Shown in pieces: positions 9,695 to 21,085 of a DNA stretch of 64,000 bases (within the stretch, counting starts at the first letter, position 1; each line of letters opens with the position of its first letter). Made by a program: the position numbers and the translations under genes. The notes beneath the pieces were generated by a model. The model ran no database searches. It saw nothing but the letters and a program-made list of their open reading frames with translations, and had not been told where the DNA came from. Source of the DNA: Campanula takesimana (lineage: Eukaryota > Streptophyta > Magnoliopsida > Asterales > Campanulaceae). The stretch spans positions 62,001 through 126,000 of the forward strand of contig JAOWBW010001805.1 in the NCBI GenBank assembly GCA_026119855.1, given 5' to 3'.

Positions 9695-10996
9695 TTAAGG
9701 GGGTACAAAGCTTGCGGGGATCTTGAGTTTCAGGATAGGAATGCTTGCATCGAAATCTTTAGAAGAATTAAATCCAGCTTTTGTCTTTATGGCGTTAATC
9801 GACTTTGATAATGCATCATTAACAGATTGGGGTAACACAACCCCTCTTCTAGCCACCATAAAATTTTTGGATGGAATGGGATTACCTTCCTTTCTAGTAA
9901 GGTCAATCAACTCCTGGACAGTTTCTTTGCTGGAACCAATATGTTCTCCATGATGGGCATCATCTTTCTTCTTCCAAACTGCTCTATTAGCCTCAATTTT
10001 CGTTTCTTCACCCTTGGATGGCTCTTTAGAAGCTTTAGCAGCCTCCTCATTACCATTAGCAACCTTTTTAGAGGCTGTTTTCTCAGTCCCTTTTTTGTAT
10101 TCTGAATTTAGAGTACGACAATTAAATTCATCATGTCCTAGTAAAGAACAGTGACTACAATACAAAGGTAAATTATCATACTCCACAGCTTGAACAAAAC
10201 TTGGCATGCAATCTCCACAATCTACATGAATTTTATCAGGTAATCTCTTTTGAAGATCAGCCTGAACCAAGATTTTAGCAACACTGGGTCTAGAAAGCTC
10301 GGCAGTAGCTTTGTCAATGGACATAGGCTTCCCAAAAATTCTAGCCAGTGAGAATAAGAATATTTTGTTGAATAGATGCACAAGTAAACCTGGTATACTT
10401 ACCCAAACTAGGACAATTGAGGAGTCTGTTTGAGGCTTCCAAGATGGAGTCCAAACCGAAGTACGCATCGGAAACCTATTCACATACCAGACCTCCCTTG
10501 TCCATAATCTCTGGAAGTCCTCTTCATTGTTAAGCTGGATAAGCATATGATTAGTATCAAGATGACCTAGCTTGTAAATCCCCTTTAATTGAAACTGATT
10601 AAAGGCAATCCGGGCGGCCTCCATAGTAGGTCTACCATTCGGAAATTTCCCTACGAGAGTCCATGCAAAAGGCCGGGCAAATGCTTCAATGGCCTCTTTA
10701 GAAAGTTTTAAAGACGGAATCCCTTTATGAGTAGCAGCAGGAAGTAAAGGTATATCTTGAATCCGGGTAATTCGTGGCTGGGAAACCAATGAGGCGAATG
10801 ATTTGTTAGGGTTAAAAGCTGCATCAGAATTAGGTTTAGAGTTTGCGGCGGAATTAGGGTTCCCGACATGCATAGTCGGCGCTGAATTAGGGTTATCCAT
10901 ATTCGAAGAACTAGGGGACAAATTAACATGCTGAAAGGAAGAGTTTAGGGAAGGTTTTGATGATTGTAATGGGGGAAAAAGAGACGGATCCGCCAT
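9695..10996 (-). CDS. LINE 1 ORF1, DUF4283/zinc-knuckle RNA-binding protein
   Basis: This 433-codon frame starts about 100 bp inside the element's 5' end. The N-terminus (1-100) is Ser/Asn/Pro-rich. Residues about 100-250 match the DUF4283-type region of plant LINE ORF1 (RPFAWTLVGKFPNGRPT, FQRLWTREVWYVN, PMRTSVWTPSWKP). A CCHC zinc knuckle follows at about residue 283 (YCSHCSLLGHDEFNC). The C-terminus is Lys/Glu-rich. ORF1 proteins of this type bind the LINE RNA in the ribonucleoprotein. No internal stop is present. Confidence 0.85.
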   Translation of the reverse strand: MADPSLFPPLQSSKPSLNSSFQHVNLSPSSSNMDNPNSAPTMHVGNPNSAANSKPNSDAAFNPNKSFASLVSQPRITRIQDIPLLPAATHKGIPSLKLSKEAIEAFARPFAWTLVGKFPNGRPTMEAARIAFNQFQLKGIYKLGHLDTNHMLIQLNNEEDFQRLWTREVWYVNRFPMRTSVWTPSWKPQTDSSIVLVWVSIPGLLVHLFNKIFLFSLARIFGKPMSIDKATAELSRPSVAKILVQADLQKRLPDKIHVDCGDCMPSFVQAVEYDNLPLYCSHCSLLGHDEFNCRTLNSEYKKGTEKTASKKVANGNEEAAKASKEPSKGEETKIEANRAVWKKKDDAHHGEHIGSSKETVQELIDLTRKEGNPIPSKNFMVARRGVVLPQSVNDALSKSINAIKTKAGFNSSKDFDASIPILKLKIPASFVPP

Positions 10997-11098
10997 GGAG
11001 AGGTTGCCGGCGGCAAGGAGCCCCTAGGGCAAACCCTAGAGATGAAAGAGAGGAATCTAGAGAGAGAAAGCTAGAGAGAGAATGTGACCAACTGAAGA

Positions 11099-11118
11099 AA
11101 TAAAGCTAACAGATAGTC
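11099..11118. repeat. 20-bp target-site duplication, right copy (LINE 1)
   Basis: Second copy of AATAAAGCTAACAGATAGTC, at the 5' end of LINE 1. It directly abuts the truncated start of LINE 2. Confidence 0.95.
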
Positions 11119-11133
11119 AATAGAGATCATGAT

Positions 11134-11940
11134 GTGGCTGCCATTACGGGGTTTATTAAACACGACCTTCCGATCACTTATTTGGGCTGTCCTTTATACA
11201 CGGGTAGGAAAAAGGTGAGCATCTTTGCGCCTATTGTTCGAAAAATGGAAAACCGTCTAGCTTCTTGGAAGGGTAAGCTTCTTTCTTTTGGTGCTAAGCT
11301 CACGTTAATTAAGTCTTGTCTTGCTGCACTGCCTCTTTATTATATTTCTCTCATTGATCCTCCTAAAAGTGTTATTCATGCTTTAGAAAGGATTATTGTT
11401 AGATTTTTTTGGAGTAATAATGATGGAACTCGGAAGTGTCATTGGTTATCTTGGAAGTGTATGAGCAGCCCTATTGAGGAAGGAGGTTTGGGAATTCGTA
11501 AGTTCGAGGATATTTCTCTAGCTTTCTCTATGAAACTTTGGTGGCGTCTTCGTACCACTGATTCTTTATGGAGCCGGCTCATGTTGGCCAAATATTGCTG
11601 GGAGACTCATCCAATGGATGCCACTCTCACTACCTATGCTTCTCATGTTTGGAAAAGAATGATCGAAGCTAAACCTTGGGTTGAAGATCGGATGGCTTGG
11701 CGCATAGGTAAAGGGGAGATTTCTATTCAGGAAAAGTGGCTTGATGCTCCAATTGGTAATATACCCCCTGCTCATATTCAGATTTTTACTCTTTTTGAGA
11801 ATGGGCTTCCTCGAATCCAACACATTAGAGACGGCTTTGGTATGCATCTTTTATCCTTAATTCAGTCGAATGATATAGCTATATCTAACACCCCGGATAC
11901 TCCTATATGGCTGCCTTCTCCCTCCGGGAAATTCTCTATC
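11134..11940 (+). pseudogene. LINE 2 ORF2 fragment: RT C-terminus to zf-RVT region
   Basis: The open frame aligns with LINE 1 (DLPITYLGCPLYTGRK versus DLPLSYLGCPLYTGRK). It lacks the YADD catalytic region because of 5' truncation. It includes LASWKGKLLSFGAKLTLIKS and GGLGIRKFEDISLAFSMK, typical of the region after plant LINE RT, and ends at SGKFSISS, where the solo LTR was inserted. The few codons after 11945 belong to the LTR. Confidence 0.85.
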
Positions 11941-11945
11941 AGTTC

Positions 11946-14647
11946 TGTCACGACCCGAAAACTAGGCTCTATTTTATTGGTAATAAATAATTATTATTTA
12001 TTTATTTGCTGATTTATTTATCTAAATTATTATTTATTTAAATAATTATGTGTGCATTTATGTGTTATAATAATTTATGCCTAGCATTTTAATTGAGTCC
12101 TTGGGTTAATGTGGTATTGTTGGGTTTTAATTGTTAGTAGTTAGTAGTATGTGTGTGTAGTGTGTGAGAGGGGGCCTAAGTGTAAGTTTTGAATAATTCC
12201 CCTACTCCCCCTCACCTCCCTCACCTTCTCCCTCACTCTCTCCATTTCATTCCCAGAAATTCCTCTCTCTCTCCAAGTATTGGGTAAGTTTTCTTCCTCT
12301 TTCTTCTCTCATCATTTTCTTCATCTTCCTCTCATCTTCTCTCATTTCTTAAAACGTGAACATTGTTTAGATCGTCGATAGGATCGTAGGAAGCCAAAAA
12401 GAATTGAAATCCATCAACTTTGAGATTTATCAAGTAAGTTACTTTTCCCCCATTTTTATGCAAAAATGTTCATATCATGTTTATATGGTGTTTGATGTGT
12501 TATATTTGAAGTTTGATTGAGTTTTGAATTTGTTTAGAATTTATTTGGAGTCTATTTGAGTTTTGGGTAAAAATGGTGGATTGATGAATGTTGGGTTTGA
12601 TTCTTGGTTTTGGGTTGATAAATGTTGTATTTGGATTCCCATTCTAGTTATAAGTAGTTTTGGTACATTTTAGAACTTGTAGAAGGAGTTGATTTTGAGT
12701 ATTTGGGGTTTTGGGAGAATTTGGTTCGAAATCTGTAAAACCCAGCTCTGTTTTCCTCCCAGGCCGTAGACCAGGCGCCCGCCTACTCCCACTTTTTCTA
12801 GGGCCAAACCTTCTGTTGGATTAGGCGCCCGCCCGCCCCCTACCAGGCGCCCGCCCGCCCCCTGGTTCAGAATTCTCCCTTTTTCTTGGTTTAAGACTTA
12901 AGGCTTATCTAGTTTAAGTTTATTTCTTCTAATTAACTTAAGATAACACCGTGGAACACTTTAGCAATTAAAATTGGTTCCTTTGTGAACAATAGTGTTA
13001 TACAATTTGATCAAGTATGGTTCGGGCATCTTATGATGTATTTGCGTTTGTCCCAACCGAATTGAATTTCGCGTAAGACTTAGTCTAGGTTTTAGGCGAT
13101 GACCTATAGTACCTAGGGAGTTGTTATTGAACACCATGGTGTAAGGTTTAGTCCTGTCGTGATCATGTTCTAATAAGTGTAACCTTTTGGATTCGTTTGG
13201 AATGTTAGAATTGGTTCGTTACGAACGGAGGTAAAGCGTGAATTGGTAATTGGGTACCTACGGTTTGATTAACCTTAAGGTGTATTCATTCTAATTTCCT
13301 ACTTTGGAATTCCAGGTGTGATGAGATGGTTGAGTTCATAGTACTAGTACATCTCTATGAGTAAACGTTTAGGATAGTTTTGGGTTATAGTCGTTGTACT
13401 ATTTGTGAGCGACCGTTTGAGTTGTGTTCTTTATGATTAACTCGTGGGTATCATCTTTGGAATGTATCTGTTGTGGTATGGTTCCTCTTTATGAAATTAC
13501 TGTATTCTAATAATCATTGTTGTTGTGCTCTTTATGAGAAATTCCGTTTATCGTTGTTGTGCTCTTCATGAGAAACTCTGTTATCGTTGTTGTTAAACTC
13601 TTCATGAGTAACCGTTGCATCTTTATGGTGATTAATTGGTATGGTTCCTTACTTCGGAACCCTAAGTTGTTTAATTAAGCTAGTATTTATTACTTAGCAT
13701 TTATCTGAAAGTCCAGCTGGTTATTTGTGTATCGAGTCAGGCAATGGATAATGCTATAATGGCACGAGCCAAGTCCAGTATAGCATCGCCCATTGGTCCT
13801 TCTGTCCTCATCCAGATTGGCCTTGGTTGGGATGAGCTAGCTCCGTTGTGGGTATTCTAGCTAATCGTTTTGGAGCATGACTTTGTGGCATGGCTCCCGC
13901 CCCTTGTGGCACATTATCATTGTTATTGGTTCCGGTACCGGGTTCCTCTTCAGCTTTTATGCTACTATGAAGATGGTTTGTTTGATTGATGGGTTGATTG
14001 GTCGTTTCTGACCGGGGATTTCTCTTCAGCTTTCATGCTATTATGAAGATGATGATTTGTTGATTATTGAAGCTGCGCAGCGATCCTTTATTTGGATGTA
14101 CCGGTTTGGAAACCTTGGCTAATATCCTTTGTTATGTGTTTACTTTCCGCTGCCATCTGTTGACTGTTAATTGTTTCATGCTATGTGATATTTATCATTG
14201 TTTATTGCTTATTGCATTATAGCATGTCATGTAGTTGCATTAGTAACTTACTGAGATTTTATCTCACCCCGTTTATTTCTATCTTTGTTTTTCCTTAACC
14301 CCCCCAGGAGGAAAAGGATTAGGATTCGCGGATCGAGGAGGACGTCGAGAGGATTGAGATTTTGGGGCAGGTTGTTATGGATCGGTTTACATTATTTAAA
14401 TGTATAACCTTTTGGGGATAGTTTTACCATTATTGACGTCATTAAGAATTGTATATTTTATTCTTTTGGGTATAAGCCGTGGAGCTTATGTTAGATGTAC
14501 TTTGTTGATTTAAACTTGGATTTGTAAAACTTTGTGTTATCATCTTTTGGTTCAAAATGGAAATTTTTAACTTCTATATTTTAGAGTTTTGGTTTTAAGT
14601 CGACGTCCAGATCGCGGTCTCGGGCCCGCGGGGTCCGGGGCGCGACA
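11946..14647 (+). mobile_element. solo LTR of a gypsy-type retrotransposon (2702 bp)
   Basis: The segment begins TGTCACGACCCG and ends GGGGCGCGACA, with TG...CA ends. AGTTC flanks it on both sides (11941-11945 and 14648-14652), and the LINE reading frame is continuous once it is removed. No internal retrotransposon domain lies inside, so it is a solo LTR left by LTR-LTR recombination. Orientation is provisional because neither primer site nor purine tract is present. Length and start resemble Tekay/Del-like Ty3/gypsy LTRs. Confidence 0.9.
12771..12864. repeat. GGCGCCCGCC repeat cluster inside solo LTR
   Basis: Three copies of AGGCGCCCGCC occur at 12772, 12822 and 12845, the last two followed by CGCCCCCT. 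They are GC-rich islands in an AT-rich LTR and contain the 6-bp palindrome GGCGCC. No convincing TATA box lies just downstream on the plus strand. Confidence 0.7.
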
Positions 14648-14652
14648 AGTTC

Positions 14653-15754
14653 GGCTTGGCAAGCTTGTCGTACTAGTCGGGTTCGATCTTCGATTCATGC
14701 TTTTTGCTGGAACAAATTTATCCCAAAAAAGATCTCCATTCTCCTTTTGCGGGCTCTGCATGGAGGACTTCCCACAGATGATAAAGTTAAGCGTAAAGGT
14801 ATCTCGTTTGCCTCTAAATGTGAATGTTGTGGTGATGGTCATGAGGAGTCTATTGCTCACATTTTTCTGCACGGAGTATGTGCAAGACGGGTTTGGGATT
14901 ATTTTTTCTCTTTGTGTGGAATTCGGCCTTATTGTGGGAGTTTAAACCAAGCTCTTCTTTGCTGGTGGCAAGGTCCTTCTCATCCTTTATCTCCAACTTT
15001 AAAGTGGCTGACTCAGATTATTCCTGCAATCATTATTTGGGAGCTTTGGATGGCTAGAAACAAGAGCATATTTGATAGCATTCGAATGTGTTCCAATGGC
15101 ATCATTTCCAAGGTTAGTTCATACATATCGAATATTGCTACCTCCTTTTCTATATCATTCCCTAGAATGAATGGAGACAATCATCTGGTGGAGACTTTTC
15201 GACTTAGCATGTCCCCTCATATCCCTCGCCCTATTAGATTGGTGTTGTGGGATCCTCCTAGTGATGAATGGATTAAGATCAATACGGATGGAGTGTCTCG
15301 AGGTAATCCGGGTATTGCTTCGGGCGGGGGCATTCTTCGAAACAGCCAAGGTGATTTCATTTTTGCCTTCGCAAATTTTTATGGGACACAGTCTAATATG
15401 GTTGCTGAGGCTCTTGCTGCTAGGGATGGTCTCATCACTGCACAAAGCCGTGGTTTTCATAAGGTTTGGCTTGAGCTGGATTCTAACATTTTGGTGCATA
15501 TTCTTAATAAAAGTTATCATATTCCATGGGCTATTTGGTATATTATCATTCATATTTTTCGGATTATGGATCAAATGGAAACTCGGGTAACTCATATTCT
15601 GAGAGAGGGTAACGGGGTTGCGGATGGTTTGGCTAATATGGCTGCGGATGAAGAGAGAAATATGGAGGTGCTTTCCTGTCATAATCTTCCCCACCTTTGC
15701 AAAGGCTTTTTTGTCCTTGATAAGGCAAGGACCCCTTATGTTCGCCTTGATTAG
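14653..15754 (+). pseudogene. LINE 2 ORF2 C-terminus: zf-RVT and RNase H
   Basis: The 335-codon open frame from 14747 and a short piece before it continue the LINE interrupted at 11940. It has the zf-RVT-type Cys-rich segment (CECCGDGHEESIAHIFLHG) and a type I RNase H domain with KINTDGVSRGNPG, AEALAARDG, ELDSN and REGNGVADGLAN, so all four acidic positions appear present. It is very similar to the LINE 1 domain. It is a remnant because RT and endonuclease are missing upstream. Confidence 0.88.
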
Positions 15755-15972
15755 TTGGTATGTCTAGATTTCTTTATCTTTTATTTTCTTTGTACTCTAG
15801 ATTCCCCTCCCTTTATTGTAGAGGACCTTACGACATGTGTAAGGCCTCCCCTTTAGCTTTCCTTTTTCTGGTGGTTGAGGTTGTCATGTCCCCCACCATG
15901 TTTGTATCTTTTTCTTTATCAATAAAATTTAGGGAGGTACCGTCCTCCTTTCGCCAAAAAAAAAAAAAAAAA

Positions 15973-16558
15973 CATTGATGCTATTAAGCAAGTTGAAGCT
16001 AGTGTTGCTGATATTAAGAAATTACTTGAGTTGTTGACTGGGGAGATAAGTTGGTATGTGTGATGGAGAAACTAAAGGAGATCAAGGATGATGTTGAGAA
16101 CTTGGGATTTACACCTTCTGGCGCAACAACCTCAAAAGCTCATATGACTACTGCGCCCACTTCTAGCGCAAAGTTTGGTGCACCTGTGAACCATCGCTCC
16201 TTAATTTCAAAGTTAGATGTTTTGAAGGAGTTGATAGTGATGCATTTCAATGCCACGCATTCCAGTGCTGACAGGCGCACAGAGCGAACCTCGGCTGACA
16301 TTCTCTCTGCGCAAAGCCGCTGTTGAAGCAAACCTTCAAGTGATTGCTGAAAATTTCTCACAGCAGCAGGCCACTATTCAGCGCTCTATTGATGAGTACC
16401 AATCAATCAATGATGGTAATCTGCGCTATATCAGAGATGGAGTTTCTGGTACGTTCACAAATGTCAACCGTACTCATCAACTTGCAAAACAAATTTGGCG
16501 CTCTGTGAGCGAGATAGAAGAAGGATTGAAGGAAGACGACGCGCCTCCCAACCCTTAG
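15973..16558 (+). pseudogene. env-like ORF, second copy, 3' part (broken)
   Basis: Continuation of the ORF cut at 5139. NIDAIKQVEASVADIKK aligns with INAIREVELNIAGDIRK of the intact copy. The C-terminal half follows in two frames (16051-16326 and 16250-16558), joined by a frameshift near 16310, and ends in the same acidic tail EEGLKEDDAPPN. The Pro/Ala linker is shorter than in the intact copy. Confidence 0.75.
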
Positions 16559-17050
16559 TTATTTCTTTGTTTGTAAGTTGTTAGAACCTTTTTGATGTTA
16601 GAAACTTTTAGTGCTTAAATTTTTTAGCACATCTTTTGATTTTGTTCTGTTGAATACTTGTAATCATCTCTTATATTTCGAGTATTAATGAGAACAAAGC
16701 ATCACTGTTTATTTCAAACCTTGTTCACTCAAACTCCTTGTTTGTAGAACAATGAATATATTGTTTAAAATCATATGCATCATATTTAAACTTTTTCATA
16801 TTTTCATGCATTGAGTTTAAACTTTGTTTAAACACATTTCAAACCAAAATTCATACATTTTGAATGTGTTAAACTGTTATTTCTATCTTTCCATTTGTAA
16901 TGTGTTATCCTTATTGGAATAGATTAGAAATCTATATCTTGGACTAGTGTGTGCATTAACTTGAGACATGATTTACCAATTTCATTTATTTAGACATGTT
17001 ATTATCAAGTATAATGTTTGTCCCTGATATAGTAGGTAATGACATCAATC
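16559..17050 (+). other. 3' untranslated region of second SIRE-like unit
   Basis: AT-rich, non-coding, and closely similar to 1990-2487. No other feature seen. Confidence 0.6.
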
Positions 17051-17064
17051 AAATAGGGGGAGAT
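17051..17064 (+). promoter_or_regulatory. polypurine tract of second SIRE-like unit
   Basis: AAATAGGGGGAGAT directly precedes TGTTGGGTATGCCC, identical to the tract at 2488-2501. Confidence 0.8.
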
Positions 17065-17147
17065 TGTTGGGTATGCCCACTTATATCTTAGTTTTCAATG
17101 TATAGGATTGATTAGATTTGATTGATCCATCACCTAAGTTTTATTTC

Positions 17148-17383
17148 ATGGACTTTAGACCCATATGTAAGAAGTATTTATACTTTATTTTTTTAGGTAG
17201 TCCATTTGAATAGACTAGGCTTAGGAATAGGGAAAGATATCAAGATTCAAGAAATATCACATTGTATGGACTTTAGACCCATATGTAAGAAGTATTTATA
17301 CTTCATTTTTTAGGTAGTCCATTTGAATAGACTAGGCTTAGGAATAGGGCAAGATATCAAGATTCAAGAAATGTCACATTGTT
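17148..17383 (+). repeat. 118-bp tandem duplication inside LTR 2
   Basis: ATGGACTTTAGACCC starts two nearly identical units, 17148-17265 and 17266-17383. LTR 1 has a single copy. Together with other differences this shows LTR 1 and LTR 2 are not simple twins of one recent insertion. Confidence 0.9.
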
Positions 17384-17395
17384 GTTTCTAGGCAT

Positions 17396-17753
17396 TGCGC
17401 CTATGCGCCTCATAAGGCGCGCGCTATAGAGGCGCGCGTGATGATATGCGCCTCATTGGCTATACGCGCCTCAATGGCTCAACGCGCCTCAGTGGATTAT
17501 TTTAACACTTGGTGATTTATTGAAGATATGAAGACTTAAAGAAATTCAAACTACGCCAAAGATCCAACTGTGGATAAAAAACACGTGTGCACTCAGATTT
17601 GAAGACACCTGTCCACAACAGTCATATTTGTGTTATGTGTCTAACGGCTATAAAAGGACACGTGCTCCACTCAATGAGCTCCAGCATATCTGTCCTTTGA
17701 TCTTATCCACAAGGGATTTCCAACGGCTAATTTTTGGGGCTCTACTATAAATA
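17396..17753 (+). promoter_or_regulatory. LTR 2 promoter region: GCGCC cluster and TATA box
   Basis: The GCGCC/GGCGCGCG cluster covers 17396-17490, and TATAAATA is at 17746-17753, about 256 bp further on. Motif order and number differ from LTR 1, but motif identity is kept. Confidence 0.6.
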
Positions 17754-18838
17754 CCCCATAACTTCAACCATTTGAAGTTGCTAATCTATTCTGAATTTCT
17801 CTCTCAAGCATTTGTTGAAGATTTGAAGATCGCTCATTGAATTCCCATATTTCTCAAGAACACCTCCATACCTTCATACTTATCCCAGATCCTCAAGTAA
17901 AAACACTTTATTTTTATTGTGCTCTCAATCTCATAGATCTAAAGAGCCTTGAAACTAAGAACACATACGCACATCTCTAAGTTTGATCACTTAGATCTTT
18001 CTTTAAGAGATACACCAGTTTTGTCTACGATTTGTTCGTTCATAGATAATAGATCTTGAGTTAGTGTAAAGCTCAAAAGTTGTAATTTGTAACACTCACC
18101 CATATTATAAGATCTCCATTAGAAATCAAAGACTAACCATCTTGGTAGAGGACGTAGATCATTTCCCGATCGAACCTCTCCAAATAGCGCGTATTAATTT
18201 CTTGTCATTTACTTTCAAGTTATTATCTTATCTCACTATTTGCTTGTTTATTCATTGTAGATTGATTGGATTGAATTGTGTTGTGTTTGTTATATCATTT
18301 GCCTTAGTTCCATCTTTCACTCACTTTAAGCCAAAATACTTAGAGTGTGTGTGCGCCCCCTTTATCATACTTTGCGCCTATTTACTTAACTAAATTCCGC
18401 TGTGTATTTCACTCACTCACTTAGGCGCATTTCATAACGCTTATTTGATAAAGTGTGCATTTGCAATTGAGTTTATCAAGGGTATGAAAAGAATTTCAAA
18501 ACAGCTATTCACCCCCCTCCTCTAGCTATTTTTATACCCTTGTTGCCCCTTTGGAACCAAAACTCCCTTACTTGTTAACATATTTTAGATATGCCACTAT
18601 GACCAGAAAATTACAACGAGCAACTTTCATTTTGGAGGCACAAACAATCGGGACACCGTTGCACGCACACCGGAGCAGTTTGGGACATCACGGAACAAGA
18701 AAACGGAGCCGGAAATAATGAATTTCATGGCCACAAAACGTGGGCATCTGCTGGTTAGGGAATGGGTGACTCACACCCCATGGGAGCCACCAACTTGTGC
18801 CAAGTGGCATTTCAAGAAAGGTCAGATTTTTCCATTGC

Positions 18839-18892
18839 ATCCGCACGGCTACATCTCACCCGCACGACTCACAACAAGCCGTATGGCTCCTT
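18839..18892 (+). repeat. CCGCACGGC / GCCGTATGGC motif cluster in LTR
   Basis: Three related GC-rich motifs (CCGCACGGCT, CCGCACGACT, GCCGTATGGC) occur in about 54 bp. They are weaker palindromes than in the other families. A possible TATA-like CTATATCC lies about 165 bp downstream. Confidence 0.4.
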
Positions 18893-19099
18893 TGCCTTGC
18901 TCCAGCAGGTTTGCTGCTCAATAATTCAAAGCAAAATCATTGTTTGTGAAGCCTTTTTCCCATACCTTTGCCAAGAATTCTAGGCAAAAAAGTCACCTCC
19001 CCCCTCTACCCTTTCTTAAGGGGCATTTTTGTCCAAAAAACAAGTTTCCACCTCCCTCCTATATCCCTAGTTGATGGCCAAAAAGGGGGGGGGGATAAC

Positions 19100-19330
19100 A
19101 AACATTCTCATACATTCTCTCCATATACATTCTCTCCATACACATTCTCTCCAACTTTCTCTCAACCAAAACCACCACACCACTCAGCCACCACATGACC
19201 ACCACTCCACCACTACAAATCCACCACATCTCCACCACTCCTACACTACTCAAACAACTCAAACAACCTACCAAACAACTACTCCAACTCAAACAACAAC
19301 AACATCTACAACCACACTTTCAAATCAACT
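19100..19330 (+). repeat. low-complexity CATTCTCTCC and CAC-rich tract
   Basis: CATTCTCTCCATA-type short tandem copies (19104-19162) are followed by a CCACCAC/CAACAA-rich stretch. It gives spurious open frames with no protein character and probably lies in the transcribed R/U5 part of the LTR. Confidence 0.7.
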
Positions 19331-21085
19331 CAAGCTTTCAATCAAACAAAAAGAAGTCTTCCCTTGGTGGACAAAGGAAGCACAATCACACCTCCTTTCC
19401 TAGGTAAAATCTCTAGGTAAACTTTGAATCTTTAGCAATGTAGATGGTTATGTAACTATTTTGGGACCTAGTCAACTAATGACTAGGTCTCCCTCATTCT
19501 TTATGCTTTTCTCCATGTAAAACTTGCAATGTGAACATGTAAATGGTGAATCTTTGTTGTTAATATTCATGTTATCAAGTTTTCATGCTTTAATGAGAGT
19601 CAATATGTTCATTTCTTTGAGTTATCCATGCCAATTCTCATCTTTTCCCTAAAATCCATGAATCTGCCCTCTCTTGTCATTTCCATATACATTCATGCAA
19701 AACTTGGTTTTTAATGTAAAATGGCTCTTTCATAATGTTCCCAACATGTCAAATAATATGTTCCTTGAGTTTCATAACTTGGTTTTGTGTTTTGATCATG
19801 TTTTGAAATCCATTTTTATGGCCAAAAGTTTTTCATACTCTGCTCAGAACCACGATTTTCATGCTCTTAAAACTCCATCTTAAAATGGTTTCTGGGCTTG
19901 GGTCAAAACATCAGAGTTGTTCCTTATTTGTTGAAGTTCATTCCCGTCAAGTTTCATGTCCAGATCCCATGTTTAGATCATGTTTTCATGCATAGTTTTG
20001 AGTCACAGAGATGCTGTCCTGTTTGTTTCCTGTTGTACTATGCTGTGTTCTTGTGCTTGAGACTCAGAGAAACTTAGTTTTTGGACTAAAGTCAAAACAT
20101 GAACTTTATTCTTAACAAAATCGGGAGGATGAACATATTTTTTAAATATTTTTTTGGATTTATGGAAGTGCATTTTTACTAATTTGTTTCAACCTCCAAT
20201 CTTCAGATTTTGTACTTCCAGTCTCTGACATTGAAATGTCAGAGACCTTTTGAGCTACTTAAACTCATCTTATGAACTCCAAATTTTGGGAAATTCATTT
20301 TTTTAATGTGGTCTTCAACTTTAATTTTTGGTGTTTTCCCATATTCATGAGTTAAAATTGGTGATCAATGTGCCATGTTTTCTGTGTATCTTTTCTGGGC
20401 AGATTTTTGCAAATGACTTTCTTGATAATGTTTGGGGTCTAAAATTAATCCAAAAAATCCAAAAAAAAAACTCATAAATGATATCTAACATTCTGGGAGC
20501 GATTCCCATTTTTTAGTTTCGGATTTGGATCATTTTAGGACAGGTACACGGTTCGGGACGGACGACGACGCATAAATCAACAAACACCCCCCGTCGCGAG
20601 GACATTTATTTAATTATGGGATTTGTCGCCCATTTTTTGTATATATGTGTATATTCCCGACTGTACATAATCTCCCTCCCCGTGGATGTTTTCTTTCTTG
20701 ACATGTTCAAACCATTTTCGAAAACCAATCGGGAAATCCACCCAAATCGATTCCCGGTTGCGAATTAAAATGAATGTGCCTAGACTAGGAGACTCCCTTA
20801 TACATAGACATACACATTTTCATAAGTTAGGACACAAAACACTTTTTAAAGGCAAATAAAAATGAAGCGTAGGCGGAAGCATGCTAGAGACCGAAAGGGC
20901 GAGTGGAGTGCTTAACACCTTCTCTATTCGTAAATTAGCCCCCGAACCCACTTCTTTTCAAACAAAATCTTTTATCTCTATTTTCCTTAATAAAATAAGG
21001 TGGCGACTCTATTTTTCAAAACTCGAGTAGGGTAACCATTTTGAGAATTCAAGCGCAAATTAGGTTTCGAGTGCGGGTTTTCACA

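Larger units (their letters stand above)
5160..11098 (-). mobile_element. full-length L1-type LINE (LINE 1)
   Basis: On the minus strand the element has a short 5' region (about 100 bp), ORF1 (10996-9695, then a frameshifted tail to 9465), ORF2 (9410-5379: endonuclease, reverse transcriptase, zf-RVT region, RNase H), a 3' untranslated region and an A-tail, seen here as a T-run at 5160-5182. It is flanked by a perfect 20-bp duplication and inserted in the second env-like ORF. The perfect duplication suggests a fairly recent insertion, although ORF2 has frameshifts. Confidence 0.93.
11119..15972 (+). mobile_element. 5'-truncated L1-type LINE (LINE 2), split by a solo LTR
   Basis: Same family as LINE 1 but on the plus strand, starting inside RT (GATGTGGCTGCCATTACGGGG near 11130 matches the corresponding LINE 1 segment) and ending in an A-tract at 15955-15972. 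After the tail the env-like ORF resumes. No target duplication is seen: the sequence after the A-tail does not recur at 11119. The element is interrupted by the solo LTR at 11946-14647. Confidence 0.88.
17065..18562 (+). repeat. SIRE-like LTR 2
   Basis: It starts TGTTGGGTATGCCC and aligns with LTR 1 through to the closing GGAACCAAAA. The final bases differ from the expected CCAACA, so the right edge is uncertain by a few bases. It contains the tandem duplication 17148-17383, a GCGCC cluster (17396-17490) and TATAAATA at 17746-17753. Confidence 0.82.
18573..21085 (+). mobile_element. isolated LTR of an Ogre/Tat-like gypsy element
   Basis: It probably starts TGTTAACATATTTT and ends GTGCGGGTTTTCACA. 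Near its right end GGTGGCGACTCTATTTTTC resembles the R/U5 region of element E, which has GTGTGGCGACTCTCATAAT, supporting a Tat/Ogre-type LTR. No internal domains are present. The left flank is SIRE-like LTR 2 and the right flank is copia element A; the expected 5-bp duplication is absent (TTACT versus TTCAC). The left edge is therefore tentative. Confidence 0.65.

Noticed and set aside
15155..15694. 179-codon minus-strand frame over LINE 2 RNase H
   Set aside because: Shadow of a well-supported RNase H domain on the plus strand.
5160..15972. Single twin-primed LINE with inverted 5' part
   Set aside because: Both LINE units carry their own A-tail and overlapping ORF2 regions, so two insertions are needed.
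19059..19407. His/Thr/Gln-rich open frames
   Set aside because: Explained by the CAC/CAA low-complexity tract in an LTR.
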